Source: Mytilinidion resinicola (lineage: Eukaryota > Ascomycota > Dothideomycetes > Mytilinidiales > Mytilinidiaceae). Taken from it: a stretch of 64,000 nucleotides of DNA. Each line of letters begins with the position of its first letter. Within the stretch, counting starts at the first letter, position 1. Below the pieces are notes generated by a model that saw only the letters and a list, made by a program, of their open reading frames with translations, was not told where the DNA came from and did no database searches. Position numbers and translations under genes: made by a program. Below are positions 23,191 through 33,995 of the stretch, one piece after another. Location of the stretch: NCBI RefSeq assembly GCF_010093595.1, contig NW_022985473.1, forward strand, positions 1 through 64,000. The letters run 5' to 3'.

Positions 23191-24933
23191 TCACTCCCCC
23201 TGCTCCTCGAACGCCCCCTCATTCAGGAAGGAGCGCCAATCCTCCCCTCCAGTCTCCTTCTCCTCGCCAGCGGCAGGCGCAGCGCCCCGCGGACCAGGCG
23301 GCTCCAGGGGCTCCGTTTCCTGGAGCTCTGGAGCCGCGAGGCCCGCCGACGCCGCAAGAGCCTCCGCGGCAGCACGCTCCGCGAGCCCCCACCGCTCCAG
23401 AAACGCCGGGTCGTCTGCGGCCCCGTAGATGCTCTCATCTGGGCGGGCTGGGGCGCGGGGTGCTGGACGGCCTCCAGAATGGCTCGTCGACGCGGCGCGG
23501 TTGCCCAGGCTGGGATCCACCGCGAAGTCATTCTGCGCCCTCGAAGGGCCGGACAGAGCGCTTCCCATCGGCGGCTGATATGAGCCGCGGTGCTGCTGGG
23601 AACCGGGACCGGGCGCCGAACTGGACGATGCCTGGTACGGGCTGGCGTGCGGCTGTAGATTGGGGGCATATGGCGTAGGGTTTGCAGCGTTGGCGGCGTA
23701 TGCGAGCTGGGCCTGGCGCGCGCGCTGGAGGTTGGCGTATCGAGTTGTGGCCGACTGATTCAGACTGGCCATGAGGGCGCGGGGCGCGTGGACGAGGTGT
23801 TGGAGGCCTGACCCATTGCATAGGTGCAAGCAGTAGTCTTTGTGGCGATGGAGGACAGCTCGGACTGCTTCAAGTCTGTCGCCTAGTCGGATGTTTGGCT
23901 CGAAGTAGCTGACGATGCCAACGAAGGGGTACTCGAGGAACACGCGGGGTCCATCCGTGTAGATTGCGATGATGTTGTGCACGATCTGAACAGCTAGTGC
24001 TTCCAGGAACTGCTGAGGTGCGTTGCCCTGGACCCAGTTCGACGTAGAGAGCGGTTCGGCGCCTGCCATCTGCACTATTGCGTCGTAGATCACTCTGCAC
24101 CAGTTATGGCGGGCTCCTTCAGGCGGTATGACATCTCCATTTTGCAAGGCTGGGCGTTGAGCAGAGTTGCGCTGGTTAATGTAGTCTTGGGCCAGCTGCG
24201 CGGTTGGAAAGATTGAGCTGTAAGCTCCGGGAGGGCTGAGTGCAGGTGGTGCAGACATTGTTAGATCTGAATGGACTGCGCTGAAGCTCGGTGGTTCTGA
24301 TGTGGAGGGTTGTGGAGGCGGTTGAGGCGGTTGAGGCGGTTGAAGTGATGCGAACGATTGTGTGTTCGGGCGGTTGGTAGGCTGCGGCAGAAAGTTGCTG
24401 TACGGATGCTGGCTGACAGTCTGTGGCAGAGAAGTAATGTCCGGCCGGAGCGCAGAAGTCCGTCGAGGTAGGTGGATGGTGGACTGTGACAGAGAGTTGT
24501 TGGTGGATTGCGGCAGGAGACTGTTCGTGTAGCGTGGCTTGATTTGTTGGGCGTTGGCCAATTCACTGGTTGCTGTAGGTCGTCTCCCCTCTGCAGGATC
24601 TCTGCTGCCAGTCTCAGCTTGCAGACCCTCGAACCCTCCCTTCTCGAGCTCAGCAGCTTCCAATATTTGTGTGCCCAAGTTTTCGCTGTCTGATCCGGTG
24701 AAGGCGGTTGGAACTATGTATCTCTGCACATACTCCTCGTGGGACGCTGGCTTGTATCCTTCCGGCACGAGCTCGGGAGCACGATTTCTAACCGATGCGG
24801 GTGCTCTGTTGTTGCCGGCTAGATTGTGGCCGGGCAGATATCTCGCTTGTGGGCCCCGACTCTGACTCCGTCTTCGTTTTCTAGCTTTGGATTTCTCTGG
24901 CTTAGGGCTGCCTGCGCCCTGTACAGAGCTCAT
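23191..24933 (-). CDS. Intact family member, long disordered N-terminus
   Basis: Single-exon gene of 580 aa from ATG at 24931-24933 (MSSVQGAG); the frame is open further upstream but without an ATG. Residues 11-25 are strongly basic (KPEKSKARKRRRSQSRG), an NLS-like cluster. Residues about 130-270 are S/P/Q-rich and disordered. Residues about 275-400 carry the family domain: WCRVIYDAIVQM, FLEALAVQIVHNIIAIYTDG, then LGDRLEAVRAVLHRHKDYC and LQHLVHAP. This is a diverged form of DVxAxAW..LHxxG and R...C..L...K..C, retaining the R, K and last C but with Arg at the first C position. The C-terminal part is again disordered, with APARPDESIYG and a Glu-rich end. Function unknown. Divergent from the paralogue at 25853, with about 920 bp between starts. 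No stops or frameshifts. Confidence 0.75.
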   Translation of the reverse strand: MSSVQGAGSPKPEKSKARKRRRSQSRGPQARYLPGHNLAGNNRAPASVRNRAPELVPEGYKPASHEEYVQRYIVPTAFTGSDSENLGTQILEAAELEKGGFEGLQAETGSRDPAEGRRPTATSELANAQQIKPRYTNSLLPQSTNNSLSQSTIHLPRRTSALRPDITSLPQTVSQHPYSNFLPQPTNRPNTQSFASLQPPQPPQPPPQPSTSEPPSFSAVHSDLTMSAPPALSPPGAYSSIFPTAQLAQDYINQRNSAQRPALQNGDVIPPEGARHNWCRVIYDAIVQMAGAEPLSTSNWVQGNAPQQFLEALAVQIVHNIIAIYTDGPRVFLEYPFVGIVSYFEPNIRLGDRLEAVRAVLHRHKDYCLHLCNGSGLQHLVHAPRALMASLNQSATTRYANLQRARQAQLAYAANAANPTPYAPNLQPHASPYQASSSSAPGPGSQQHRGSYQPPMGSALSGPSRAQNDFAVDPSLGNRAASTSHSGGRPAPRAPARPDESIYGAADDPAFLERWGLAERAAAEALAASAGLAAPELQETEPLEPPGPRGAAPAAGEEKETGGEDWRSFLNEGAFEEQGE

Positions 24934-25852
24934 GATGCTGGGGTATGGTGGGAGAGTAGCACGACGATACAAAATGGAGATAGTAGAAAACACCAGGAAA
25001 CTTCGAGAAGCGGCAGGTATGGCGATTTCTGTGGCGCGCTCCACGAAGAACAGTCCAGATATCCGTTAGTGTAGGAAACCGGCGGAATAAGACAGTTCCA
25101 GGGTCACACGTGTACTACGAATAATAAAACAAAGAGGCTTTGTCACGCTGGAGATGATAGAGAAAGCCTTTGTTCGATAGTGAATATCGGCAGGGTGAAG
25201 TCAGGGAACAAAGACGTCTAATCTAAGAACAAAGCCATTTGAGTGTATGATTTATCCTTCTTTCTTAGGTCTGTCCAGTGGCATAGCGAAAGATATCCGC
25301 TACATGAATTTAGGGATATATAGGTAGATTTAGCTACGGCACTAAGTCTTTGAAGTTCTTGAAGTGTATTTATCATTATGTTGTCGGACTATCTATCTAA
25401 TTATGTTATATTCTTATCGCTAGCTACAGAGATAACTCCTTCATGCCTATGGCCAAGTATCCCGGCCCCTAGTGAAGCTCCCGATCAGTGCGCTGTCTCT
25501 AAACGTGTATGGTTGAGCGTGTCAGGCTGTATTTGTTGGCAGTACCACGTGCGCCTACAAGGGCTGTAAAGCTTGCCTTCACCACTAGGTCACGAGGGAG
25601 GTTTAAGAGATACTATTACGTCAAGAATGTCTATGTCTAAGATACGAAATTTATAATGTTTAAGTAGCTGTATGAAAGGTTTGTATTAGATTGTGCAAGC
25701 GTCGTGAGACTACATTAGCTAGGTTCTAAAATGTGGTGTTACCTCTTCTCTTTCATTCACTCAATAACTCTACTTCACTACAAGCTCTTCACGTGCTCAC
25801 AAACAATCCAACCTCCACAAAATCTTGCCCGACACTAGACCACGGCCAGACT
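24934..25852. other. Divergent intergenic region between two family members
   Basis: About 0.9 kb separating the starts at 24933 (minus) and 25853 (plus); it must hold both promoters. AT-rich patches with GGGATATATAGG at 25312-25323 are possible TATA sites. The 63-codon frame at 25378-25569 has no recognised motif. Confidence 0.5.
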
Positions 25853-27316
25853 ATGGAACCTCATTCCGACCTGCGTGGAAAAATGGAGCGTCCTCATCTT
25901 TTTTCACCTCCTGTCTCTCCCCTCTCTTTCCCTCGTGGAGATATATCCAGTACCGAGAGCACTCAACAATCGGCCGCTGATGAGGCTTCTCATAGAGGAG
26001 GAGCAGCTATGATCAAGCGATTTTTATCTTCGGATGCTCAATCTCCAAAGCCTTCTTCACCTTCGAGCACTCATCATAATGCCGCCCATGGAGTACAAAA
26101 CCCCCTGCATTCTCCGCCTCCTGGCACCCATACTTCTCAGACTTCCTCGCCTTCACATAGTCGCTACAGTGCTGCTCCTCGTGGACCATCTTCTTCTCAG
26201 CACTCTCGGACCTTTTCCATGCTGTCCTCCTCCTCAGAACCTCAGCAAGCCACCACCCATGGAGAACTATCCGCCACTCAACCTCCCGGATCATCATTTT
26301 CTCACCACGTCGCCTACTACGGCGGCCACAGCATTCCTCCCCAATCCATCATCCTAGACACCCGCCTCTCCAACTACCCCTCCCTCCACACCGCCAGCAC
26401 AACCCCCGTCCGCCACTCCACCGTCTACAACTCAGGCCCCGGCCTTACCCGTACCCGCGACTCCATCAAAAATATCGCCGATGCTGCCAATCACATCTCC
26501 GGCGACCTCTGGTGGAAGCCGCCCACCCCAGACCCCTCGATGCCGGCGACCGAAGACGACGTCCAGGCCATTGCCAGGCGCTTCGAATCCAGCATCTGGG
26601 ACGTCTCCGAGGTCCTCGTGCCCCGCAACGGCAAAGTCGACGCCTTCAAGCCGCCCAAGGCTATCTACTCCGCCGCGGACGTGTGGGCGGTGGCGCTATT
26701 CCTGGTTAACCAAGTCGGAGTGCTGCATGGGAAAGGCTGTTTCGTGCAGACATTCGAGCGGACCACCCAGCTGAAGGACGAGTGGCTGCTCTTTGACGAG
26801 CGGGTGGCGGCGATGTGTCGGGATCTGAAGGGCAACAAGAGTCTGTGTGAGAGCGTGATGCGGAATCAGAACCAGGTGATCAAGGATCTGGTAAATGCGC
26901 CAGATAGTCTGTGGCGGCGGATTGTGGGGAACGCGGAGAGTAATAAGTTGAAGGCGGAGACGATGAGGGCGGGACAGGGGGTGTTGGGAAAGGGAAAGAG
27001 TAGGGGGAGAATGAAGAATGGGGTGATGGTTATGGAGGAGGAAGGAATTGTTGATGGTGGAAAAGATGAAGAGCGTAGAAGCGAGAGGAGTGTCAGCGCG
27101 GGAGAGTCGCGTTCTACGGCCTTGGCGTTGACGAGTCTGCGGGTTCAGAGAGCACGAGAGGAGCGTACCGCCGAAACTCCGAGCCAGATTTTGGGTTTTA
27201 AGTGGCCTTCGTATACGGCTCCAGCTTTTCTTCAGTCTGATTCGGTGGTCCCTCTGAAGCGGAAGAACTCTGATGGCGAAGCACCACGGACATCAGGCAA
27301 GGAACATCAAGGTTAG
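25853..27316 (+). CDS. Intact family member, DVWAVALFLV / NKSLC domain
   Basis: Single-exon gene, ATG 25853 to TAG 27314-27316, 487 aa; the frame is open for 40 codons upstream but has no ATG there. Residues 1-200 are S/P/H-rich and disordered. The family domain covers about 215-360: DLWWKPPTPDPS (matching the W-R/K-P-P motif of the paralogue at 33996), SAADVWAVALFLVNQVGVLH GKG, then LLFDERVAAMCRDLKGNKSLC and IKDLVNAPDSLW. The C-terminal 130 residues are basic and acidic, with GKGKSRGRMKNG and VPLKRKNSDGE (NLS-like). Function unknown. The nuclear-type basic clusters found in all members suggest a nuclear role (inference only). A promoter should lie in the shared 0.9-kb region with the gene at 23191-24933. 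Confidence 0.75.
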   Translation: MEPHSDLRGKMERPHLFSPPVSPLSFPRGDISSTESTQQSAADEASHRGGAAMIKRFLSSDAQSPKPSSPSSTHHNAAHGVQNPLHSPPPGTHTSQTSSPSHSRYSAAPRGPSSSQHSRTFSMLSSSSEPQQATTHGELSATQPPGSSFSHHVAYYGGHSIPPQSIILDTRLSNYPSLHTASTTPVRHSTVYNSGPGLTRTRDSIKNIADAANHISGDLWWKPPTPDPSMPATEDDVQAIARRFESSIWDVSEVLVPRNGKVDAFKPPKAIYSAADVWAVALFLVNQVGVLHGKGCFVQTFERTTQLKDEWLLFDERVAAMCRDLKGNKSLCESVMRNQNQVIKDLVNAPDSLWRRIVGNAESNKLKAETMRAGQGVLGKGKSRGRMKNGVMVMEEEGIVDGGKDEERRSERSVSAGESRSTALALTSLRVQRAREERTAETPSQILGFKWPSYTAPAFLQSDSVVPLKRKNSDGEAPRTSGKEHQG

Positions 27317-28100
27317 CTCCAGAATGGGTTGGAGTCATGCGATGGGCTGAGTGGGAGTATGGCGTCCATGGTGGGCATTCTCCCTTCATGTACACTAGAT
27401 CACGTCAATAAATAAAATTCTAGTCAATGCCACTTCTTTTAGATTGACTTACATGCTTCGGCATACCGACAAATACGCCGATCAATCGAGCTCGTGTCGC
27501 AAATATAGGAGATCAAATTGATCATTTGAATTCCCCTATTGCCAGCAGAAGTGGTACGAAATTTGAGCGTCGCCCTAAAGGTTTCGCCAAGTTCATCAAC
27601 CGACGTTCGAATGACCTCATCCCCCTATATTCCGCTAGTCCTATTCCAGCTCCATCCATTCACATTCAACTTACACACTAAATTATAACGGACGCACTCA
27701 GACCATGTCCTCATTCGTGGGCTTGTTGGATTGCTAAAGCGTGTGCTTGCAAAATCTAATTCCAGACATCAATGCGACCTGGGGACCGCACACAAATCTG
27801 GAGAAGGGGCGATGATCTGGAAAACTTCGCTTGGAGATCTGGGGACGGGAATTCGGTGGAAAGGACTTCGGACAGGAGTTAACTCAGGTTGAAAATTGAT
27901 GTGAACTCTGTCTTATTTCGGGGGCCCGAAGGCCAAACTATATACTACGTAGGAAGTGACTGTATGCATAGGCAGAAGCACTAATTGGAGGCAGCAGTAG
28001 GCAGCATTAGGCAGGGTAGGCCACCGTACCCCAACCCCTCTCTGTAGAAGTTGTAACTGGCTAGGCATGTAGGCAGCTACTATGCCAGCAACTCCAAGTC
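27317..28100. other. Intergenic, no gene seen
   Basis: Roughly 0.8 kb with no reading frame of interest. A stretch around 27990-28015 repeats TAGGCAGCA/GTAGGCAG. It leads into the inverted-repeat copy at 28101-28166. Confidence 0.5.
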
Positions 28101-28166
28101 TGTACGTAGGTGACCGTGAACCGTATGAGTTGTTGATCCTAGGTTGTAGCTGTTACAACCCGAGTA
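28101..28166 (+). repeat. Left copy of a ~60-bp inverted repeat
   Basis: GTGAACCGTATGAGTT, TTGATCCTAGGTTG and ACAACCCGAGTA occur in order here, and their reverse complements occur in reverse order at 33415-33458 (ACTCGGGTTG, CAACCTAGGATCA, AACTCATACGGTTCAC). Weaker similarity continues outward (ACCTACGTACAG against ACCTGCGTGCAC). Either two copies of a small mobile repeat or ends of a larger unit. Confidence 0.65.
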
Positions 28167-28542
28167 GTTATCTGACTTAACTAATGCGCAAGGCTGAAGC
28201 TTGGGGTGGTGGAAGCGAGGCTGGGTATGTGCCGGGATCGGGACAATTAGCAGAGTAAAAGGAGAGAATTTGCAAGTTGGATGACGATCGAGCGATTCTG
28301 CACCATGGTAAGACTGCTTTAGGTGTTATCTTCGATAAGAAATGTTGGGAGTAAGCTGTTTTGTTGATTCGTAATGAATGTAGTTAGTCAGAGCACTCAG
28401 GATACGGGCTAGGATGGGACTAATATAATCGTTTTTCTTGGTCGAGAAATGGATCTCTGTGATTTTATCCGCCTTTTGCAGTGATACAACAACATTTTAT
28501 TGTACATCGTGCTGCAAACCTCAACGAATTTAATCCGGAGAT
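28167..28542. other. Intergenic, 3' flank of the rhodopsin-type gene
   Basis: About 375 bp with no gene. It forms the 3' flank and likely polyadenylation region of the minus-strand gene at 28543-30015. Confidence 0.5.
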
Positions 28543-30015
28543 CTACACATTTTTCCAATCCTCAGTCCTCTGCTCCGTCCTCGCCTCAAAGGGAGTAATC
28601 ATATCCTCCATACTCTCGCTCTCAATATCTCTCCCCTTCTTCCCTTCAACCCGATATGTGCTCGTGACCACAATCTCCCCTTTTCCAGTCTGTGTCCCAC
28701 CGTTCATTGAGCTCAGCTTGAACCCACTCGACGCCGGATCCTGCTTACTGCGAAAGCGACCAAAAAAGGAGAGTGGATGAGAGCCGGATTTCGAATTTGA
28801 AGCATCGAGGGACGAAAAGAGCCCGGGGAGGTGCCGCTTAGCAAAGGGCTTGAGGACCGTGAGGCAATTGCAGATGACGCCAAAGTTCAGCTCGATGCTA
28901 GACCAGACACAGGCGGTAGCTTCGTAGTAGGTTATGTCGGGTTTGTTTTGGAGGTGCATTATGTAGGTGATCCTGACAATGGATGTGAAGACGACGCTGT
29001 GAATGTGGTTTGTTAGCATCCGCGACATGGTAAGGACTACGGCAGAAGTGGACTCAAGAGAGATAAAATACAAACCTGGAGCCAACCATGAATACAAAAC
29101 CCAGTACCATCTTCTGTAGAAGTGGCATCTGTAGCTTGTATAACATCGGAAGCGGCATTACCATCATGGCAAAGTCGGTAACAATATTAAGAATTGCCTG
29201 CCATAGAGCAAGTTGGTTGAGACAGTTTCCGTTGGAAGCATCGGTGGGTTGGCATCCGGCGCCAACGATGAAGATGGTGGCGAGACTATATGCGGTGATG
29301 ATGAAGGCAATTATGTAGACGCAAATCCGGAACCATTTGTTTGGATTAACTCGGTGATACCTGTGACTGTCAGTCCTGGGGACTGACCGGGCTCATGGCA
29401 TGTCTGAGGTGAAGCTTGAATGTACGCACAGAATGAGAATGGAGAATTTTGTCAGCATTGGCGACCAGATATATGTGATAACAATGCCTATCAAAAGCTT
29501 CAGACTCACAGTAAGCATATTATCGTCTTGCTCGTGAATCTATATATCTTACCTTGAGATACATATTCATTGCCGTAGCTGGTGTATCCCACATATGCCT
29601 TCCAAAGCCATAATTCATGCCTTCGATGCGCCTTAGTACTGAAAGAGGTGAATAGAAGTAGGTGTTTACTTACACACGACGCAGAGAGCAAAGAACGCAA
29701 TCGAGAAGACCTATCACAGTTGATTGGTAAATGCGATCTTCCAAGCAGGATCTATTCATACCATAGCAAGCACAATGGCGACTATAATGTATAAGATAAT
29801 AAACACTAGTTTCTAAGGTAGTACTACTCACGGTCATCCCAGCCGAATTTCTTCGTGATACATCCCCTCGTGTACAGGCGTAATCCCAGAAAGACGAAAG
29901 CCGCAGCGAAAGTGCATGAATACGTCAAAATGAACTTCTGCTGAAGAGGTGTACGGCCGTAGAAGTCTGGCTCTTGGCCTTTTGGCGGAGGCATCGCTGG
30001 GATTATTGTCGCCAT
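28543..30015 (-). CDS. Rhodopsin-type (PTH11-like) integral membrane protein
   Basis: Seven exons assemble cleanly: 29832-30015 (ATG 30015), 29762-29781, 29674-29710, 29553-29638, 29430-29497, 29076-29360 and 28543-28996; 1134 nt, 377 aa, stop TAG. All introns are GT-AG and 41-79 nt except the one at 29361-29429 (69 nt, donor GTGCGT). The protein has the fungal rhodopsin-domain pattern with about seven membrane segments (for example FILTYSCTFAAAFVFLGLRL, RICVYIIAFIITAYSLATIF). It also has the family signatures YGFGRHMWD, DFAMMVMPLPMLYKLQM, RITYIMHL and CVWSSIELNFGVICNCL, and a cytosolic tail of about 90 residues rich in Ser and charges. Family members are plasma-membrane proteins related to Pth11 receptors; ligands are mostly unknown. 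It lacks an N-terminal CFEM domain. Diverges from the P450 at 31485, and both lie within an inverted repeat. Confidence 0.88.
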
Positions 30016-31484
30016 GGCGGAAGATGGTATTGATCGAGGAAAGATACGAAAGAGGGCCGACTAATACTTCGAGGCTGCAGTGACATGGAAGGATGGCTGG
30101 ACGGCCAAATGCGTTTTAAGGGTTGGCTCGATGGTATGACTTTACCATGTGCTTGAAGGGGCCACTGCTGAGATTCAAGCTTTCCCTGAGACACCAAGAG
30201 CTAGGGTCGGATGCGGGGATTAGGTTGGAGGATCGTCCCGTCAAGGGCCCTTTTGAGGCGGCGTAACACAGACCCTTGAAAAGCGAGTATTGTAACGGCG
30301 CTCAGTCTAAATTAAGGGGAATTGTCTCACCGCTGAGTGGATATCATCCGGGGTACAATGTTGCGCAGTTTTCCCTGTCCTTAGCTACGCAACCAACCAT
30401 GTGCTACGATACCAGGATGTTTGTACTAAGAAGCGACTCAAAGCCTAGGAAATTCGCTGGTATATTCTGTGCTGGCGGCAAGGGGACTCAAAGGTGGTCT
30501 TTGACCATGCGGCATTGTGAGCATACTAGATGACGATGGCGAGATCATCGCAGTCCCTCAGTCTCGAAGTCGGGTTCCCCAATAATAACCCCAGTCTCGT
30601 TTAGAACTCCACCAGTCGGGGAACAGCATCCGATCAAGCCTTCACAGCCTGGCGCATGCTAGTGAAAAGCTAATCGAGTCATGCATGCCCTGATGCATCA
30701 AGGACCCTGCGTGCTGTATATACAGTAGTCATAATTCCCAACTTTTGAGAAGGATAAGGCCCAACCCGAGTCTTGTGCAAGCTCTTTCATTTACGTGGTA
30801 CCAAAAGAGTCTTGAGTCATGTTTGGCTCTCCGTAGTAATCAACTGAGTCGTGTGTGTGATGCGAGAAGAATGGCCAATGGTGAGCATGTCTGTATCGAG
30901 ACCATTCTACAACTCGTGCTAAGGACATTTCTTCGAATAATCTGTACCGTTTACCACATAGAGAGATTGAACCAAACTCTCGTGTGCACTGGCCCTTTGT
31001 TCAGACAGGCCAATCCTCGATGAAGGCCTCGGGTCTCAAATTGAACTCTCCTGGCAAGGGTACACCAACCCGGGATGGCGACCTGTTCCCGTCCCCCTGG
31101 CACACTACAGGCATGTCTGCATCTCGAGAAGTGCCGATTGGGTACCTGTGTAAAGGAACAACCTGCATGCGGCCAGGTCAGCATAGCCGATGCGGCACAG
31201 CAGCTAGTTTTGGGTTCGCTTCGCGCATTGGTTGTTCGAGTTCTTCCAAATGAAGTCTAACGTCTATATAAAGTGTTGATCCATGGGTCTGGAATAGGGC
31301 GCTTGACCCACTCACCTCCTTGTGGGTCGCTTGAGACCAATGCAACCACGGACGTCCACGTCGTCTTGCGGTACGACCCTTTTGGAGAAACAAACGATGG
31401 TCTCCTTATCTGCGGGACTCTACGCTTCATATACCGGCCAGTGGTACCGTCATCTTAGCCACAAGTAAAATTTGAATTGCGAAA
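30016..31484. other. Divergent promoter region between membrane protein and P450
   Basis: About 1.5 kb without a supported gene. A plus-strand TATATAAAG at 31265-31273 is 212 bp before the P450 ATG and is the best promoter candidate. The short frames at 30745-31400 have no recognised motif. Confidence 0.5.
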
Positions 31485-33383
31485 ATGGGGAATTTGACCC
31501 AGCCAGTCGTTTTGGCGGTCACGGGGGAGCAGTCATCGGCTGGAAAGCTGTTGGTCTCGGCCTCTGTTTCCGCTTTCATTCTGCACCAGGTGTTTTTCAA
31601 GCGCGTTGAGGTTGACTTCCGGCCTGTGTCATTGGGCGCAGGTCTTGGTGCCGCGTTCATTATACTAGTATATTGTTTTGGCTTTCTTTTGGCCTTGGCA
31701 TCTAGCGTGAGCTTCCTCCTGTCACTATGGGTGAACATGCTTGTTTACCGTCTGGCATTCCATCCTCTAAAGCATTTCCCGGGTCCAGTTCCTGCGAAGC
31801 TTTCCAAGTTCTGGGCCGTGAAGAAGGTCCTCGACTCAAACTATCAGTGGTATAAAGTTGCTTTGAGTCTCAAGGCAAAGTATGGCGATTATGTTCGAAC
31901 GGGTAATGCGTTCAATGACCCCTCTGCTTAGTATGGATCTAAATGTGCAGCATAGGACCTCGAGAAATACTTATCTTTGACCCCGAAGCAATCGCACCCG
32001 TGCTCGGCTATTCATCAAAGACGCTCAAAGGACCTTTCTACGATTCAATGGAAGACTCCGTCAATACCACTCGTGACAAGGAGTTCCATCGTAAGAGGCG
32101 TAAGATCTGGGACAATGCTATGAAGACCTGTAAGTACTTGGAAACCGTTTGATATAAAAGCTGATCTTACCACTGCTGCCAGCTCTTGCCGACTACGCAC
32201 CTCGCATTGAAGACTTCACGGACAAACTCATCGCACGCATCGGAAGACACGCAGACCAGGCCATCGTTCTGAACGATCTCATGATTCATTACAGCTACGA
32301 TGTGATGAGTTTGCTGGCGTATGGAAAGTCCATGGGTTTCGTTGAGGGTAAATCAACGGATGTCGCTGATTCGATTCTGAAGAACATCATGGACGGTGTT
32401 TACGCGATTGGCCTCTTGCTTCATGTTCCTTGGCTTTTCACTATCGTCACAACGTTTGCATTTGCAATTGGGCCTCTGAAGCAGTGGAACGATTGGTCGA
32501 GACACGAAGTCGACGAACGCAGAGAGGTGCGTCTATCTCCTAAACCTTTAATTAGCTTCGAGAGTATCATGCTAAGTATCCCCTGGCGCTTAATTATTGC
32601 TTTTACTTCGCCTTGTTTCTTCCTATGATACCCTCGTATCGCTTTGCTAACCTCCTGAAGGTCAAAAACCCCAAACCAGACTTGATGACGCACCTAATCG
32701 CTTCCACTCCCGACGACCATGCCGGCCGCGAACTCCTCTTCAGCGAATCTCGCCTGATCATCTCCGCGGGCTCTGACACTACCGCGACTGCCTTAACCTT
32801 CCTCTTCGTACTACTTTCTCTCCAAGAACAGTCCACCACCCTTGCCAACCTCCGCGCCGAACTCGACACCGTCTTCTCCAAACCCTCCGACGACAAAGAA
32901 GCATTTAGTTGCATGCGTCCCCTGCCCATGCTAGACGCCGTGATAAATGAAGGCCTCCGGCTATACCCAAGCGTGTACTTCCCTAGCCAACGCGTCACGC
33001 CCGCTGCAGGAATGACGATAAATGGGCGTTATATCCCGGGTGACACCATTATCTCTATCCCAGCCTACGCACTCTCCCATGACCCAAGATGTTTTGAACA
33101 GCCGGACGAGTTTATCCCCGAGCGGTGGACAACGCGGCCGGAGCTTACGATCAACAAAACGGGATTCATGCCGTTCATGACCGGCCCATATGACTGTGCA
33201 GGGAAGAAGTTGGCGATGATGGAGTTGAGAAGCGTGGTGGCGAGGATCGTGAAGGATTGGGACTGGAGAGTCATCGGAGAGGAAGGAAAGAAGTGGGACC
33301 GAGAAGCGTGGTTTGGAGGCGTTAAGGACCACTTTATTGCTGGGGCGCCCAAGGCGAGGGTGGTGTTTGAGAAGAGGGTTTGA
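31485..33383 (+). CDS. Microsomal cytochrome P450 monooxygenase
   Basis: Four exons: 31485-31902, 31956-32129, 32183-32526 and 32661-33383; 1659 nt, 552 aa, ATG 31485, stop TGA. N-terminal hydrophobic stretches (residues about 50-85) anchor it in the ER. A proline-rich hinge FHPLKHFPGP is followed by VRTGPREILIFDPEA across the first intron. Core motifs are in order: I-helix AGSDTTATAL (about 348-357), ExxR in NEGLRLYP (409-412), PERW (465-468) and haem-ligand loop FMTGPYDCAGKKLA with Cys about 491. The usual Arg two residues before the Cys is Tyr, a variant seen in several fungal P450 families. Long intron 3 (134 nt) is in the position expected before the I-helix. The substrate cannot be told from sequence. 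No PKS, NRPS or terpene synthase lies nearby, so no secondary-metabolite cluster is implied. Confidence 0.92.
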
Positions 33384-33414
33384 TGTTTGGGAGCTGTTTA
33401 GAGGAAAGGGGTAT

Positions 33415-33470
33415 ACTCGGGTTGCAGCAACCTAGGATCAGAAACTCATACGGTTCACCTGCGTGCACAC
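33415..33470 (-). repeat. Right copy of the ~60-bp inverted repeat
   Basis: Reverse complement of the 28101-28166 element: ACTCGGGTTG, CAACCTAGGATCA, AACTCATACGGTTCAC, starting only about 30 bp after the P450 stop codon. See the left copy. Confidence 0.65.
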
Positions 33471-33525
33471 CACCCCCCTAGGTATCCCTTACTCTCCCTT
33501 TCTCTTCCTTACGGAGTTGTGGTGC

Positions 33526-33585
33526 TTCCTTGCTGTCAAGGGAAGGGAGTGCCTTTCTTTGGCGCCTTCCTTGCTGCCAAGGGAA
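33526..33585. promoter_or_regulatory. Two imperfect palindromes upstream of the 33996 gene
   Basis: TTCCTTGCTGTCAAGGGAA (33526-33544) and TTCCTTGCTGCCAAGGGAA (33567-33585) are near-identical 19-bp inverted repeats, 41 bp apart, with TTCC..TTG / CAAGGGAA arms. The second merges into the promoter block shared with the paralogue at 14286-15630. They look like binding sites for a dimeric transcription factor (inference). Confidence 0.5.
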
Positions 33586-33634
33586 CGACCAGGGGAGCGC
33601 CCTAAGGGATAGTTCATCTCGTTCCTCTATATAG
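33578..33634 (+). promoter_or_regulatory. Promoter block and TATA box of the 33996 gene
   Basis: CAAGGGAACGACC then AGGGGAGCGCCC (33578-33602) is followed by CTATATAG at 33627-33634 and a CA-rich leader. The same order occurs before the paralogue at 14286-15630. Transcription would start near 33660, giving a 5' UTR of about 330 nt. Confidence 0.55.
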
Positions 33635-33995
33635 TCCGCCTTTACAGCATCTACAATACAACAGAGTTCACATCAATTTCAACCTAAGTGGTGTAGACTA
33701 GACTTAGAGATTTCTTTCAGGGTTAGCAAAGACTTTTGTGGGATTAGAGGTTTGATGGTAGGGTGTGTAGTGATTAAAGAAGCAGCTGTTGGTAGAACTA
33801 TCCTGTCTTTATCGCATCGGTCCCCTCTATATACTTCAAATCGTGTTGGAAACCTGAGTCTCCTTCCTCCTCCATCTGTAGGCCTTATTGCCGTGTGCTC
33901 CGCGAGAGAGAGTAAATTCAATCAGTCTCAATTCTTATTTCTGTCTATCAATCATCCTTGGCCTCCAGTCTGGGCGTTTCATCACCTGTGACAGA

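Noticed and set aside
28101..33470. Secondary-metabolite gene cluster around the P450
   Set aside because: No backbone enzyme, transporter or pathway regulator was found within 15 kb on either side.
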